A DNA stretch of 64,000 nucleotides. Origin: Shewanella electrica (lineage in GTDB: Bacteria > Pseudomonadota > Gammaproteobacteria > Enterobacterales > Shewanellaceae). Made by a program: the position numbers and the translations under genes. The notes under the pieces were generated by a model. It was not told the DNA's origin, made no database searches, and saw only the letters and a list, made by a program, of their open reading frames with translations. The first letter of the stretch is position 1; each line of letters begins with the position of its first letter. The DNA is taken from the NCBI RefSeq assembly GCF_022321485.1, contig NZ_JAKOGG010000002.1, positions 124,001-188,000 of the forward strand, in the 5' to 3' direction. Of the stretch, positions 18,301 through 29,543 are shown one piece after another.

Positions 18301-19631
18301 TAATGATCGAATTATGTTGGGAGTTAGAAAATTGTGAGGCTGAGAAGTCGCTGCACTACATATTGAGCAATTTAGTGTTTGATGCACCGTGGATACACCA
18401 AAGAATCGCTCAGCCGCTTTTTACTTGGATGTTAGAGCATGAAGTCTCAAACAATGAGTCACTAGAGTACTGTGTTGCACTGCTTCAAAGTGGAGGAATA
18501 AGTGCTGAACAATTGTCTCATTTAGCCCGCTTGAAAGTGCGTGCAAACAGAATATGTGGACAATTACCAATTTGGTTTGCTCTTTGGGTCGATGTGGATG
18601 CGCAGAGTGGGATTGCTGCAATGACGTTATGGCTATCAAGTCTAGCTAAATCAGAGTCAAGTCACGCTGCGCAGTCGTTTATTGTCAGTTTGATGGGAGA
18701 GCGCCGTTCTTCATACAGCGCTATGCGCTATGGTGATTTTCATCAGGTGCAGTATCTAAAAGAACTTTACATGCTAATGCATAATTATGTCCGTACCGCT
18801 GATGACATTGAACGTGCGGGAAAAGGCGTATATTCGCCAGTTTTGAGAGATAATGCTCAAGCCGCGCGTAATGCTCTTTTCACGCTGTTAACTCAGATCC
18901 CAGGTAAAGAAACCTATATTGCATTAACTGAGTTGGCGAAAGAGCATCCAGATGAAAGTTATAGACACTGGATGTTAAGAAGAGCATATCAACTTGCTGA
19001 GCAAGATGGTGATATCGAATGTTGGACTGAGCAGCAATTAAACGAGTTTGAGAAACGCCAAGAAACAACACCATCTTCCAATAGGCAGCTATTTGAACTC
19101 ACGGTTGATAGGTTGATTGATTTAAAAAACTGGCTAGAGAGAGGGAATGACAGCCCTTATCTGACGTGGAAAAAGGTTGAATCTGAAACCGAAATGCGCA
19201 ACTTAATTTCCGGTTGGCTTAGCCGTGAGTCTGCTGGATTTTACAGCTGTGCGCAAGAGAACGAATTACCTAACAGTCAGCGAACTGACATATTGATTCA
19301 GAGCCCCCAAGTCACGGCACCTGTACCGATTGAATTAAAATTACTTGATAAAGCATGGTCTGGGGAAAAGCTGTGTGAGCGATTGCGCAACCAACTTGTT
19401 GGTGATTATTTAAGAGAGCGGAACGCGGGTTGCGGAGTTTTTTTGTTAGTTTGGTGTGGTCATGCTAATGAAAAGAAATGGCGCATGAATGGCGAAGATA
19501 TACCTTTAGGCAATTTAGCGGATGAGTTGAAAGCGTACTGGCAATCAATTTCAAATGACTATCCTGAAATCGATGCGTTAGAAGTAATGGTAATCGACCT
19601 CACTATTCGCGGGCTGGTCTCTACAGATTGA
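15318..19631 (+). CDS. Large STAND/NACHT-like NTPase with C-terminal PD-(D/E)XK-like nuclease, candidate antiphage protein
   Basis: A 1437-residue protein. Near the N terminus a P-loop (AEAGAGKT, 49-56), a Walker B strand (FFLDSVDEA, 109-117) and an Arg-containing sensor (ISSRPYSW, 147-154) mark an AAA/STAND NTPase of NACHT type. A helical extension ends near RFRHRDIRELLAAEWFF (about 352-370). From 400 to 1280 comes a long, mostly helical region, probably repeat-like, with a charged coil near 815-850. The C terminus has RTDILI with Asp1324 and PIELK with Glu1339 and Lys1341, then NQLVGDYL, the order expected of a PD-(D/E)XK nuclease. Avs-type STAND defence proteins, as I know them, usually carry the effector at the N terminus, so this order is unusual. 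The gene is solitary and more AT-rich than its neighbours. ATG 15318 is the first start after an in-frame TAA at 15303. Antiphage function is inferred. Confidence 0.8.
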   Translation: MNDAPVPLERRFSLAPKSNSDEENYFSLLDNDSAGWPELEQEFRCVILAEAGAGKTYEMQNRSQSIFESGRFAFFIRIEDIEDGFESSFEVGSFEAFQEWQNSQDEAWFFLDSVDEARLENPKKFEKAIKCFSRSIKNYSQRARVFISSRPYSWRPKSDLKLVEQYLPFKKQQAECLSDQALEVENSSNRKDEAESAVKVFVLEPLKEADIRLYAQVRNATEVDKLIVDLHRANLMSLAARPFDLDAVLAKWHSDKALDGRLELLKHNIEIRLSEQHPDRKLLQPLSNEKVRYGARLLAAAVILTGKPGIRIPDAMNESEGIDAAAVLSDWSPIEINALLERGIFNDVLYGMVRFRHRDIRELLAAEWFFEFLSKNNVHHRIETLFIREQYGARLLTPRLRSVLSWLLLFDKNIRQKALAIAPEVAVDGGDAAHLPLNERQRLLNDIVTRIVVNEDDRSARDNSAIARIAQPDLTADVLQLINQHYDNDDAIFFLGRLVWQGEMAECVPVLMHIAETPNRGIYARIAATRAVFTCGTVEQQFQVLQRLNEVSSQLPRQLLAEILEDVIANSASVAALLKLIHKLEKYEQYEADGLIRAFHHFIVRLPIGDSTDEQMPLMDLHKGLCLLLTEPPFCHQQYSRISETHALFLEHAIHVIERLIKVRSQSTLTPACLSLLVHSPNANSFRDNYFDERKSNLSELVPTWKELNDALFWCCVEDARAYHSGGYRITSIGQVSWSGHFWAFDGGRFDDVVGFIASRDFIDDQLVALSLAYQLYIDNDKPTDWLSHLRAAVVGYAELEQYLKNSLNPVKTEQEIEWEEENKKWKRVQDLKQKQEEVSRAKWIKYLKSDPSVLINPIGTQSDEIINTHVRLLNEILSSDIRMSRSEGADWQALIPDFGEDVANAYRQSAIASWRNFSPKLSSESGYSNSIPYGLIFGMVGLEIESTENSQFPTNLSSAEVIHALRYIVHEFNGFPRWFEKLYGAFPDECLHAVMIELCWELENCEAEKSLHYILSNLVFDAPWIHQRIAQPLFTWMLEHEVSNNESLEYCVALLQSGGISAEQLSHLARLKVRANRICGQLPIWFALWVDVDAQSGIAAMTLWLSSLAKSESSHAAQSFIVSLMGERRSSYSAMRYGDFHQVQYLKELYMLMHNYVRTADDIERAGKGVYSPVLRDNAQAARNALFTLLTQIPGKETYIALTELAKEHPDESYRHWMLRRAYQLAEQDGDIECWTEQQLNEFEKRQETTPSSNRQLFELTVDRLIDLKNWLERGNDSPYLTWKKVESETEMRNLISGWLSRESAGFYSCAQENELPNSQRTDILIQSPQVTAPVPIELKLLDKAWSGEKLCERLRNQLVGDYLRERNAGCGVFLLVWCGHANEKKWRMNGEDIPLGNLADELKAYWQSISNDYPEIDALEVMVIDLTIRGLVSTD

Positions 19632-19724
19632 GAAAGTGCCTGAAAAGTCTCGGCTGTGAGATCTTCGTCCTCTCCAGCGTGAGCTGTGCTATGCTCCGCC
19701 CATTGAAAATGACTGATGGCATTT

Positions 19725-20291
19725 ATGAGCACCACATTTGATATTGATGCGATTGAGACTGAAGTAAACACTTGGCTTGAGCAGGTGGTTATTGGCTTAA
19801 ATCTATGTCCTTTTGCGGCGAAACCACAACGTAATAAGCAGATCCAAATTCATGTCAGCGAAGCAACGACTGAAGAGGAATTGCTTAGTGAGCTGTTTCA
19901 ATGTTTCACTGAGTTAGATAACAACACGGCAGAAGAGCTGGAAACCACCTTGGTGGTGGTGCCGGGTATGTTGCAAGACTTCTTTGATTACAACCAATTC
20001 ATTGATTGGATTGAGGCGCTGCTGCGCCAAGAGCAGTGGGATGGTACTTATCAAGTGGCGACGTTCCATCCCGATTATTGCTTTGCTAATGCTGACGCAG
20101 ATGATCCGGCCAACTTAACCAATCGTGCGCCTTATCCGATTTATCATCTGATCCGTGAAGCGAGCATGAGTAAGGTGCTAGAGCATTACCCGAATCCGGA
20201 AGCGATTCCCGATATCAATATCGCGCGGGTGTCTGCCTTGACCGCAACCGAGCGACAAGCATTATTTCCGCATCTGTTTAAAAGCAAATAA
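19725..20291 (+). CDS. DUF1415 family protein
   Basis: This 188-residue soluble protein belongs to DUF1415, recognised by NTWLEQVVIGLNLCPFA near the N terminus and YHLIREASM with the preceding FHPDYCFA. Its function is unknown. I prefer ATG at 19725 (MSTTFDID) over the in-frame ATG at 19716; neither has a good Shine-Dalgarno sequence. It lies 165 bp before tadA in the same direction. Confidence 0.82.
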   Translation: MSTTFDIDAIETEVNTWLEQVVIGLNLCPFAAKPQRNKQIQIHVSEATTEEELLSELFQCFTELDNNTAEELETTLVVVPGMLQDFFDYNQFIDWIEALLRQEQWDGTYQVATFHPDYCFANADADDPANLTNRAPYPIYHLIREASMSKVLEHYPNPEAIPDINIARVSALTATERQALFPHLFKSK

Positions 20292-20387
20292 TGCCTTCTC
20301 TGTGGCTGGCACATGTAAACACCAGCCACTTTTGTCATCCATACCGCCAGCCGTGAAGTGGCTTGGTGGTGCTCATGGGCTGGATAA

Positions 20388-21008
<621 letters not shown>

Positions 21009-21184
21009 ATAGACGATGGTGAGCGTGTTGTCTCTTACGGTGGGCTTTTTTTAATACACGACGACGAGCGGCACTGCGGTTGATGGTTCGCTGTTTCATG
21101 ATGACGTTGACGCCTAAATAGACAGTGCCGCCACGTTAACATCTCTGCTACGCGGCGGCTAGCGCAATCGTTAAAATTGACTAT

Positions 21185-22627
21185 TTATTGAGGTGAACCC
21201 GCTGTGGTGTTGACCTCTGCAGTAATGTGGCTGTTGTCGTCAATACTGCTTTCGGTACTCTCTGTCTCCGCCAGTTGCTGCTGTGCATCATGGTTATCCA
21301 TCCACACTAAGGTATCGTAGTAGCGGCGAATATTTTCCACATAACGCACTGCTTCATTACCGCGAGCGTAACCATATTTGGTTTCTTGGTAGTATTTGCG
21401 TTTTTGCAGTAGCGGCAGCACCTGTTTGACATCTTTCCACGCACTGGGGTTTTTACCCAGTTTTTCGGTTAATATTCGCGCATCTTCAATGTGGCCATAG
21501 CCGATGTTATAGGTCGCCAACGCAAACCACATGCGCTCTTCCAGCGGAATCGACAGCGGTAACATTTGCAAAATACTGCTGAGGTAAGTCGCACCGCCTT
21601 TGATGCTCTGCTCAGGGTCAAGGCGATTACTAATGCCCAACTGCTCTGCTGTGGGAATGGTGAGCATCATCATGCCGCGCACGCCAGTCGGAGACCGTGC
21701 GCGTGGATCCCAATGAGATTCTTGGTAAGCCGCCGCAGCAAGTTTACGCCAATCAAGTTCGCCCGCATATTGTTCAAACCAGTGACGATATCTGGGTAAC
21801 TTGCGCTCCACTGCCCGCATAAAGGCGCGGGTGTCAACGTAGTCAAAGCGTTTGACGTGACCGAAGTACTTTTCTACCAAGTGGTCAAGCGTGCCGTCGT
21901 GTTTCTCTTCATGCCAAAAGTGCAGCAGTTTGCTCATCAAACGGTCGCTACCGTTGCGGCGCATCAGCCACACAATCGGTTGATCTTCTTCCACCGTGGG
22001 ACCAACGCGCAGTTCTGGCATGAAGCGGCGATTGATCTCAATAGTGGAGGAGTCAGAGATGGTGTAATCCAACTGACCACTGTTGATCATGCCCAAGATC
22101 TCTTCGCTGTCCTTATCGTGCAATTCTTCCCAGCTCAGCGAAGGCGCATCTTGCTTGAGTTGTTCTAAGGTGCTGACAAACGAAGAATCCGCCACGACCG
22201 CGATGCGGCCATCAATGGTGTCTGGCGAGATAGGAATGCGGGAACCATTGCGGTAAACCACCACTTGGTTGACATAATAAAGCGGTGGACTGAGGCGAAA
22301 CTGATCACGGCGTACCGGCGTATCAGCGAGACCGGCGGCAATCACGTCAATGTCGCCATTTTCCAGTGCGTCATACAGTTCATGGATGTTGGCATACGGG
22401 GTGATATTGAGTGGTTTTTGCAAAAAATCGGCAAAGCGCTCGGCCAGTTCATAATCAAACCCGCTATTGCCGCGGGTTGAACTGACGTAAATCTGCGCAC
22501 CATAAAGTGTGCCGACTCTTAGCTCAGTATTGGCTTTGGGGGGCGCAGTGACAACAGGTTCGTCAGCCGCCTTTTGGCAACCGACTAACAATATTAGCGA
22601 TAAAAGAAGTGGTAACAGCTTGTTCAT
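21185..22627 (-). CDS. mltF: Membrane-bound lytic murein transglycosylase F
   Basis: A 480-residue outer-membrane lipoprotein that cleaves peptidoglycan glycan strands with formation of 1,6-anhydromuramic acid. The signal peptide ends in the lipobox LLVGC with Cys17. Residues 35-256 form a solute-binding (SBP_bac_3-like) regulatory domain. The SLT domain from about 290 has the catalytic Glu303 in [11 protein letters not shown], followed by GVRGMMMLT and the ATYNIGYGH motif. The two-domain layout is diagnostic of MltF. It is transcribed divergently from purL, an arrangement common in gammaproteobacteria. Confidence 0.95.
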   Translation of the reverse strand: MNKLLPLLLSLILLVGCQKAADEPVVTAPPKANTELRVGTLYGAQIYVSSTRGNSGFDYELAERFADFLQKPLNITPYANIHELYDALENGDIDVIAAGLADTPVRRDQFRLSPPLYYVNQVVVYRNGSRIPISPDTIDGRIAVVADSSFVSTLEQLKQDAPSLSWEELHDKDSEEILGMINSGQLDYTISDSSTIEINRRFMPELRVGPTVEEDQPIVWLMRRNGSDRLMSKLLHFWHEEKHDGTLDHLVEKYFGHVKRFDYVDTRAFMRAVERKLPRYRHWFEQYAGELDWRKLAAAAYQESHWDPRARSPTGVRGMMMLTIPTAEQLGISNRLDPEQSIKGGATYLSSILQMLPLSIPLEERMWFALATYNIGYGHIEDARILTEKLGKNPSAWKDVKQVLPLLQKRKYYQETKYGYARGNEAVRYVENIRRYYDTLVWMDNHDAQQQLAETESTESSIDDNSHITAEVNTTAGSPQ

Positions 22628-22913
22628 AACAAAAATTGGGTTCTCTCAATTGTAAGCAATCGAATTCATGTCAAATATCGTTGCAAAATTTAAAAAACAA
22701 CTTTAAATCAATCAGTTATTTTTTTACTTCTACTAAAAATATTTCATCTATGATTGGTTGTTTACCAAGATGAACGCACTGTTCCTTGAGCTGTATAGTT
22801 TATAGCATAGTTAGGGTCGATTTCGGCGATTACTGAGGTGATTTAGCCTCGCTATTTCCCTATAATGTCGCCACCTCTGACCCCGTAAATATTTTATAAA
22901 AAGGTGATTTAAC

Positions 22914-25900
22914 GTGATGGAGATCATCCGTGGAGCCCCAGCACTTTCTGCTTTCAGGGTACAAAAACTATTGGAAGCGTGTGCAGCTGCAGAACTTCCT
23001 GTCAGTAACATTTACGCCGAGTACATCCACCTTGCCGATTTAACGGCGCCACTGAATGACGATGCGAAAGCCAATCTGGCCAAGATGTTGACCTACGGCC
23101 CAAGCATCGAGTCCCATGAACCACAAGGCAAATTACTGTTTGTCACGCCGCGTCCGGGAACCATCTCTCCTTGGTCATCTAAAGCGACTGACATCGCTCG
23201 TAACTGCGGTTTGAATCAAATCAAGCGGTTAGAACGAGGAATCGCCTATTATATCACCGCTGAACAAATTTCCGACACACAATTTGCGCAAGTCACCGCT
23301 TTATTGCATGACCGCATGATGGAAGTGGTACTTAACCACTTTGAAGATGCAGCAGTTTTGTTTAGTCGCACCGAGCCTGCACCATTTATTAGTGTGGATA
23401 TTTTGGGCGAAGGCCGTCGTGCGTTAGAGCTGGCTAACCGCAATATGGGCTTAGCATTAGCCGATGATGAAATAGATTATCTGGTCGAAAACTTCACTAA
23501 GCTGGGCCGTAACCCGAACGACATCGAATTGATGATGTTCGCCCAAGCGAACTCAGAACACTGCCGCCATAAAATCTTCAACGCCGATTGGACTATCGAC
23601 GGTGAAGTGCAGCCTAAATCGCTGTTCAAAATGATTAAAAACACCTTCGAAAAAACACCTGATAACGTACTGTCAGCGTATAAAGATAACGCCGCAGTGA
23701 TGACAGGTTGTGAAGCGGGGCGTTTCTTTGCTGATAGCGACGGTGTTTACCGTTATCACACTGAGCCAGTACACATTCTGATGAAGGTGGAAACCCACAA
23801 CCATCCAACAGCAATCAGCCCATTCCCCGGTGCCGCGACAGGTTCTGGCGGTGAAATCCGTGATGAAGGCGCGACAGGCCGCGGCTCTAAACCCAAAGCA
23901 GGTTTGACTGGTTTCAGCGTATCTAACTTGAAAATCCCGGGTTTTGAACAACCGTGGGAAGGTAACTACGGCAAGCCTGAGCGCATTGCATCTGCGTTTG
24001 ACATCATGATGGATGGCCCGCTGGGCGGCGCGGCGTTTAACAACGAATTTGGTCGTCCGGCGCTGGTGGGTTACTTCCGTACTTACGAGCAGGAAGTCTG
24101 CAGCCACAACGGCGTAGAAGTGCGCGGTTATCACAAGCCAATTATGTTGGCCGGTGGTTTAGGTAACATTCGTGAAGATCACGTGCAAAAAGGTGAAATC
24201 TCAATCGGCGCCAAGCTGATCGTCCTCGGTGGCCCTGCGATGAACATCGGCCTCGGTGGCGGTGCGGCTTCTTCGATGGCGTCTGGTCAATCAAGCGAAG
24301 ATCTCGACTTTGCTTCAGTACAGCGTGAAAACCCAGAGATGGAACGTCGCTGTCAGGAAGTGATTGACCGCTGCTGGCAGATGGGTGATGCCAACCCAAT
24401 CCAGTTTATTCACGACGTGGGTGCGGGCGGTTTGTCGAACGCATTCCCAGAACTCGTGAGCGATGCTGGCCGTGGCGGTAAATTTGAGCTGCGTAACGTG
24501 CCATCGGATGAGCCGGGCATGAGCCCGCTGGAAATCTGGTGTAACGAATCGCAAGAACGTTATGTGCTGTCTGTGGCGGCAGAAAACCTCGATACCTTTA
24601 AAGCGATTTGTGAGCGTGAACGCGCGCCATTCGCGGTTGTGGGTGAAGCGACCGCAGCAGAACACCTGAGCCTGTCTGATGAGCACTTTGATAACAAACC
24701 TATCGATCTGCCGTTAGAAGTATTGCTTGGTAAAGCACCAAAAATGAGCCGCGAAGCCACCACTCAAAAAGTGACTGGCGTAGCGCTTGAAGAAGACAAG
24801 ATTGATATTGCTGAAGCGGTAAAACGTGTACTGACGTTGCCAACCGTGGCGGATAAAACCTTCTTGATCACCATTGGTGACCGTACCGTGACCGGTCTGG
24901 TTAACCGTGACCAAATGGTTGGCCCTTGGCAGGTGCCGGTGGCTGATTGTGCCGTGACTGCGGCAAGTTTTGACACCTACGCCGGTGAAGCGATGTCGAT
25001 GGGCGAACGTACTCCGCTGGCACTGCTGGACTTTGGCGCATCTGCCCGTATGGCGGTAGCCGAATCAATCATGAACATTGCCGGTGCCGACATTGGTGAG
25101 CTGAAACGCATCAAGCTGTCAGCTAACTGGATGTCAGCCGCGAATCACCCAGGTGAAGATGCCGGTCTGTATGAAGCCGTAAAAGCGATTGGTGAAGAGT
25201 TGTGCCCAGCGTTGGATTTGACTATTCCAGTCGGTAAAGACTCGATGTCAATGAAGACAGCTTGGCAAGACAACGGCACTGATAAAGCCGTGACTGCGCC
25301 GTTGTCACTGGTGATCACAGCTTTTGGTGCGGTGCGCGATGTGCGTAACACTGTAACGCCTGAACTGCGCACCGATAAAGGTGACACCGTATTGCTGCTG
25401 GCTGACGTAGCCAACGGTGCAACCCGTCTTGGCGGTTCATGTTTAGCGCAAGTATTTGAAGCGCTGGGCGATAAAGCACCTGATCTGAACGCAGCCGCGC
25501 CACTGAAAGGTTTCTTCAATGTGACCCAACAGCTGGTGGCTGAGCGCAAACTGATCGCTTATCACGACCGTTCAGACGGCGGTATGTTTACTACGCTGAC
25601 CGAAATGGCCTTTGCGGGTAACACCGGCTTGAAAGTGCAATTGGCTGAGCTGGCGGGGTCTGATTTGGCTCGTCTGTTCAACGAAGAGCTGGGCGCGGTA
25701 CTGCAAGTGTCTAAAGCGGATGCGGCAGCGATTATCGCGGCGTATCAAGCCGCTGGTGTTGCTTGTCACGCTGTAGCTGAGCTGAGCAATGACGACCAAA
25801 TCACCATTCTTGATGGTGAGCGCCAAGTGTATGCCGCCAGCCGCGTGGCGCTGCGTCAATTGTGGTCAGAAACCACTTATCGCATGCAAGCACTGCGTGA

Positions 25901-26798
25901 TAACCCTGAGTGCGCTAAAGAAGAGTTCGACATCAAACTGGATGCTAAAGACCCAGGTTTGACCGTGAAACTCAGCTTTGACCCAGCGCAAGACGTCGCT
26001 GCACCTTACATCGCTAAAGGCGCTGCGCCGAAAATGGCGATTTTGCGTGAGCAGGGCGTTAACTCACAAGTTGAAATGGCAGCGGCGTTTGACCGCGCAG
26101 GTTTCGACAGTGTTGACGTGCATATGTCCGACATCCTGTCTGGTCGTTTGTCTCTGGAAGAGTTCCACGGCTTAGTGGCTTGTGGTGGCTTCTCTTACGG
26201 TGACGTACTGGGCGCAGGTGAAGGTTGGGCGAAATCGATTCTGTTCAACGCCCGTGCCCGTGAGCAGTTCAGCCGCTTCTTTGAGCGTGCTGATAGCTTC
26301 GCGCTTGGTGTGTGTAACGGTTGTCAGATGCTGTCTAACCTGAAAGAGATCATTCCGGGCACTGAACACTGGCCACACTTTGTGCGTAACCGTTCAGAAC
26401 GCTTTGAAGCGCGCTTCAGCTTGGTAGAAATCCAACAGAGTCCATCACTGTTCTTTAACGGTATGGCCGGTTCGCGTATGCCTATCGCGGTAAGTCACGG
26501 TGAAGGCCGTGCAGAGTTTGCTTCAATCGCGGCACAGCAAGCGGCGGAGCAAACCGGTACCGTGGCATTGCGTTATGTGAATGGTAACGGTGATATCGCC
26601 ACCCAATACCCACAAAACCCGAACGGTTCACCGAACGGTTTGGCAGGCATTAGCTCAGTAGATGGCAAAGTAACGATTATGATGCCGCATCCTGAGCGAG
26701 TATTTCGCACGGTTGCCAACTCTTGGCACCCAGATGCATGGGGTGAAGACAGCCCATGGATGCGGATGTTCCGTAATGCACGAGTGAACCTCGGCTAA
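22914..26798 (+). CDS. purL: Phosphoribosylformylglycinamidine synthase
   Basis: PurL converts FGAR, glutamine and ATP to FGAM in step four of purine synthesis. The 1294-residue single-chain form matches E. coli PurL along its length. Visible landmarks are [23 protein letters not shown] (seen as [13 protein letters not shown] and [13 protein letters not shown]), the second synthetase half with SVGKDSMSM-type [13 protein letters not shown], and the C-terminal class I amidotransferase with nucleophile Cys in LGVCNGCQM and [10 protein letters not shown]. The start may be GTG 22914, giving MMEI as in E. coli, or ATG 22917; AAGGTG at 22901-22906 suits both. A strong terminator follows. Confidence 0.98.
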   Translation: MMEIIRGAPALSAFRVQKLLEACAAAELPVSNIYAEYIHLADLTAPLNDDAKANLAKMLTYGPSIESHEPQGKLLFVTPRPGTISPWSSKATDIARNCGLNQIKRLERGIAYYITAEQISDTQFAQVTALLHDRMMEVVLNHFEDAAVLFSRTEPAPFISVDILGEGRRALELANRNMGLALADDEIDYLVENFTKLGRNPNDIELMMFAQANSEHCRHKIFNADWTIDGEVQPKSLFKMIKNTFEKTPDNVLSAYKDNAAVMTGCEAGRFFADSDGVYRYHTEPVHILMKVETHNHPTAISPFPGAATGSGGEIRDEGATGRGSKPKAGLTGFSVSNLKIPGFEQPWEGNYGKPERIASAFDIMMDGPLGGAAFNNEFGRPALVGYFRTYEQEVCSHNGVEVRGYHKPIMLAGGLGNIREDHVQKGEISIGAKLIVLGGPAMNIGLGGGAASSMASGQSSEDLDFASVQRENPEMERRCQEVIDRCWQMGDANPIQFIHDVGAGGLSNAFPELVSDAGRGGKFELRNVPSDEPGMSPLEIWCNESQERYVLSVAAENLDTFKAICERERAPFAVVGEATAAEHLSLSDEHFDNKPIDLPLEVLLGKAPKMSREATTQKVTGVALEEDKIDIAEAVKRVLTLPTVADKTFLITIGDRTVTGLVNRDQMVGPWQVPVADCAVTAASFDTYAGEAMSMGERTPLALLDFGASARMAVAESIMNIAGADIGELKRIKLSANWMSAANHPGEDAGLYEAVKAIGEELCPALDLTIPVGKDSMSMKTAWQDNGTDKAVTAPLSLVITAFGAVRDVRNTVTPELRTDKGDTVLLLADVANGATRLGGSCLAQVFEALGDKAPDLNAAAPLKGFFNVTQQLVAERKLIAYHDRSDGGMFTTLTEMAFAGNTGLKVQLAELAGSDLARLFNEELGAVLQVSKADAAAIIAAYQAAGVACHAVAELSNDDQITILDGERQVYAASRVALRQLWSETTYRMQALRDNPECAKEEFDIKLDAKDPGLTVKLSFDPAQDVAAPYIAKGAAPKMAILREQGVNSQVEMAAAFDRAGFDSVDVHMSDILSGRLSLEEFHGLVACGGFSYGDVLGAGEGWAKSILFNARAREQFSRFFERADSFALGVCNGCQMLSNLKEIIPGTEHWPHFVRNRSERFEARFSLVEIQQSPSLFFNGMAGSRMPIAVSHGEGRAEFASIAAQQAAEQTGTVALRYVNGNGDIATQYPQNPNGSPNGLAGISSVDGKVTIMMPHPERVFRTVANSWHPDAWGEDSPWMRMFRNARVNLG

Positions 26799-26821
26799 AC
26801 GTCGTTAAGGTTTTCACGCCT

Positions 26822-26858
26822 AAAAAAGGGCAGGTAAATTTTTACCTGCCCTTTTTGT
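26822..26858 (+). terminator. Terminator after purL
   Basis: A long near-perfect hairpin (AAAAAGGGCAGGTAAA paired with TTTACCTGCCCTTTTT) ends in a T-run 23 bases after the purL stop. Confidence 0.92.
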
Positions 26859-27605
26859 TTGCAGGGTTAACCGCATTAAAATCTTTAATATTCATTAAGT
26901 TGTATTTGGTGGGTTGTGCGGTAAAACGCAATTTGCTGTATCAATGCTGTTACACAGAAAAGTCATTGTATGCGGCAGTTTTTTCAAGACTTGTCATGTT
27001 GTTGACAACGGTTTTCATCTCAGTGAACGCTAAATTATTTGTTATAGAACAACTTATTAACGTTACTGCGCTATTTTTTATCCTCCAAAATAAGTCGGGT
27101 ATTTATAAATTCCCGTATTTTCATATAGATAACTGCCTATGCTCTTCGCTTGCTCATTTGGCTAAGTTGGCATGGCGCATAATTTGTGACCCATATTGTC
27201 GGCGATTCGTATTATCTGATGTGACAAATTGTTCATTAGCTCACGCTCTGCAGCAGACAAAGCAGCGGTTACTCTATATTAGGTAAATCAAATGTTATAG
27301 AGTTAAAGTTGTTTAGTCGCGGGTTGTTTGGTTAAAGCATGTTTTTGCGGGAGAGATAATTTTTAGTGTAATAAAACAATATGTTGGTGTGAATTTTTGG
27401 AGCATTAAATGGCGGCCTTTGGCCCGCTGATAGTCGGTAAAATGTTTATTTGATAGGTTTTTAGATGTTTTATGGCTAAGTTGCTAAAAAAGCCATTAAA
27501 TCCTTGAAAACGGCAAATCCCTATCACGTGTTTATGTTAATGTCAATGGTACTTTATTTTGACTGTGTGGCTGTCCGCAAAACCCGTTAAAACTCTAGGC
27601 TTTGA

Positions 27606-27619
27606 TTGATTTGAGTCAA
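27606..27619. promoter_or_regulatory. FNR-like site upstream of cydA
   Basis: TTGAT-TTGA-GTCAA differs from the FNR consensus TTGAT-N4-ATCAA at one base. It lies 337 bp before cydA. Regulation of cyd genes by oxygen-responsive factors is well known, but the use of this site is inferred. Confidence 0.45.
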
Positions 27620-27833
27620 AGCTGGGTGGTATAAAATCACCGCTGTATTTAGATTGGTTTAATGTCTAACTTGCTGAAAAATAGATAAAAGTTTATTTAT
27701 TGTTGTGAGGTGGATGTGATCAATAACTCAAAAAATATTTCCAGTGTGATTTAGAGCAAATTTTTGCGGGCAAATTGCTGTTTTTGACTTTAGTCTAAGA
27801 TAACTGATGCCTAAGAATCATTTTGGAATGTTT

Positions 27834-27855
27834 GTTCGGTCAGCTTCGACCGAAC
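27834..27855. other. Hairpin in the cydA leader
   Basis: A perfect 8-bp stem (GTTCGGTC / GACCGAAC, loop AGCTTC) lies about 100 bp before the cydA start. No T-run follows, so it is not a classic terminator. It could be a leader structure or an operator. Confidence 0.4.
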
Positions 27856-27955
27856 GTATAAAAACAAAATGTCAAACTAACGCTATCCTGCTCACCGTCT
27901 TTCTTAGCGATGGGGATGCACGCTGATTGACGGTACACCATGTAAGGAGTCACAA

Positions 27956-29527
27956 ATGATAGTTGGAGAGGTTGTTGAGCTTTCACGCTTTCAATTCGCG
28001 TTGACGGCCATGTATCACTTCTTGTTTGTACCTCTGACCTTGGGTATGACTTTTATGCTTGCCATCATGGAATCACTGTACGTGATGACCAACAAGCAAA
28101 TTTATAAAGACATGACCAAGTTCTGGGGTAAATTGTTCGGTATTAACTTCGCTTTGGGGGTTGCTACCGGTTTGACCATGGAGTTCGAATTCGGGACTAA
28201 CTGGTCATACTACTCTCACTATGTAGGCGATATCTTCGGTGCGCCGTTGGCGATCGAAGGTTTGATGGCCTTCTTCTTGGAATCTACCTTTGTGGGTATG
28301 TTCTTCTTCGGTTGGGATCGTTTCTCCAAACGTCAACACTTGGCCGTCACTTGGTTGACTGCGCTGGGAACCAACCTGTCTGCATTGTGGATTCTGGTAG
28401 CTAACGGCTGGATGCAAAACCCAGTGGGCTCTGTGTTCAACTACGAAACCATGCGTATGGAAATGACCAGCTTTGCTGAGCTGATCTTCAACCCAGTAGC
28501 ACAGGTTAAGTTTGTACACACCGTTGCCTCTGGTTATGTCACCGGCGCGATGTTCGTACTGGCAATCTCTTCTTACTACATCCTGAAAAAACGCGACCTA
28601 CCATTTGCACGCCGTTCATTTGCGGTTGCAGCAAGCTTTGGTATGGCGTCAATCCTGTCTGTTATCGTATTGGGTGACGAATCAGGGTACCGCATGGGTG
28701 AAGTACAACGCGTGAAGTTGGCCGCAGTGGAAGCTGAATGGCACACCGAGCCAGCACCTGCTTCATTCACTGCGTTTGGTTATCCAAACCAAGAAGAGAT
28801 GGAAACCAATTTTGCCATCAAGATCCCATATGCAATGGGTATCATGGCTACTCGCTCTATTGACGAGCAAGTGACCGGTATTCATGACTTGGTGAAAGAG
28901 CACGAAGTCCGTATCCGTAACGGTATGCAAGCTTATGCACTGCTGGAACAGCTGAGAGCAGTGAAGAAAGCTGGTCAAGAGCCTGATGCTGCATTACTTG
29001 CTGCGTTCGAAGAGAAGAAAGTCGATCTAGGTTATGGCTTACTGCTGAAACCATACACCGACAAAGTGGTGGATGCGACTGAAGAGATGATCAAGTCTGC
29101 TGCGCAATACTCGGTTCCTGCAGTAGCGCCTTTGTTCTACGCCTTCCGTATCATGGTTGCGCTGGGTATTGTCATGTTGCTGGTGTTCGCAGCAGCGTTC
29201 TGGCAAAGCACGCGTCATCAGATTGAAGAGAAAAAATGGGTACTCAAAGCGGCGCTATATAGCTTGCCACTGCCTTGGATTGCCATTGAATGCGGTTGGT
29301 TTGTTGCTGAATATGGTCGTCAGCCTTGGACTGTGTCTGAAATGCTGCCAACCTTTATGTCTGCCTCAAGCCTGACAGTCGGCGATCTGTGGTTCAGTAT
29401 CATTTTGACGACTCTGATCTACACCGTGCTGCTGGTTATCGAGTTCTTCTTGATGTTCAAGTTTGCACGTAAAGGCCCTAGCTCACTGAAGACTGGCCGT
29501 TATCACTTCGAAAAACTTGAAGCCTGA
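27956..29527 (+). CDS. cydA: Cytochrome bd ubiquinol oxidase subunit I
   Basis: CydA carries the quinol-oxidising site and hemes b558, b595 and d of the high-affinity terminal oxidase in the inner membrane. The 523 residues match the E. coli length (522) and include the long Q-loop form of the quinol site. The N-terminal [24 protein letters not shown] (seen as [15 protein letters not shown]) contains the conserved heme-ligand His21. [19 protein letters not shown] and [10 protein letters not shown] are further family landmarks. AAGGAG lies nine bases before ATG. It is the first gene of cydABX. Confidence 0.97.
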   Translation: MIVGEVVELSRFQFALTAMYHFLFVPLTLGMTFMLAIMESLYVMTNKQIYKDMTKFWGKLFGINFALGVATGLTMEFEFGTNWSYYSHYVGDIFGAPLAIEGLMAFFLESTFVGMFFFGWDRFSKRQHLAVTWLTALGTNLSALWILVANGWMQNPVGSVFNYETMRMEMTSFAELIFNPVAQVKFVHTVASGYVTGAMFVLAISSYYILKKRDLPFARRSFAVAASFGMASILSVIVLGDESGYRMGEVQRVKLAAVEAEWHTEPAPASFTAFGYPNQEEMETNFAIKIPYAMGIMATRSIDEQVTGIHDLVKEHEVRIRNGMQAYALLEQLRAVKKAGQEPDAALLAAFEEKKVDLGYGLLLKPYTDKVVDATEEMIKSAAQYSVPAVAPLFYAFRIMVALGIVMLLVFAAAFWQSTRHQIEEKKWVLKAALYSLPLPWIAIECGWFVAEYGRQPWTVSEMLPTFMSASSLTVGDLWFSIILTTLIYTVLLVIEFFLMFKFARKGPSSLKTGRYHFEKLEA

Positions 29528-29543
29528 GCAGAGGGATTAGACC

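Larger units (their letters stand above)
26859..27955. other. Long AT-rich regulatory region upstream of cydA
   Basis: This 1.1-kb stretch is AT-rich and has no gene I can support. A 143-codon ORF at 26855-27286 starts inside the purL terminator and has no ribosome-binding site. The region includes an FNR-like site at 27606, two weak CRP-like half-sites (TGTGA at 27715 and 27745), and a hairpin at 27834. The length leaves room for several regulators or a small RNA. Confidence 0.5.

Noticed and set aside
26855-27286. 143-codon plus-strand ORF after purL
   Set aside because: It starts inside the purL terminator, has no Shine-Dalgarno sequence, and its AT-driven composition (Phe/Leu/Ile runs) does not resemble a real protein.
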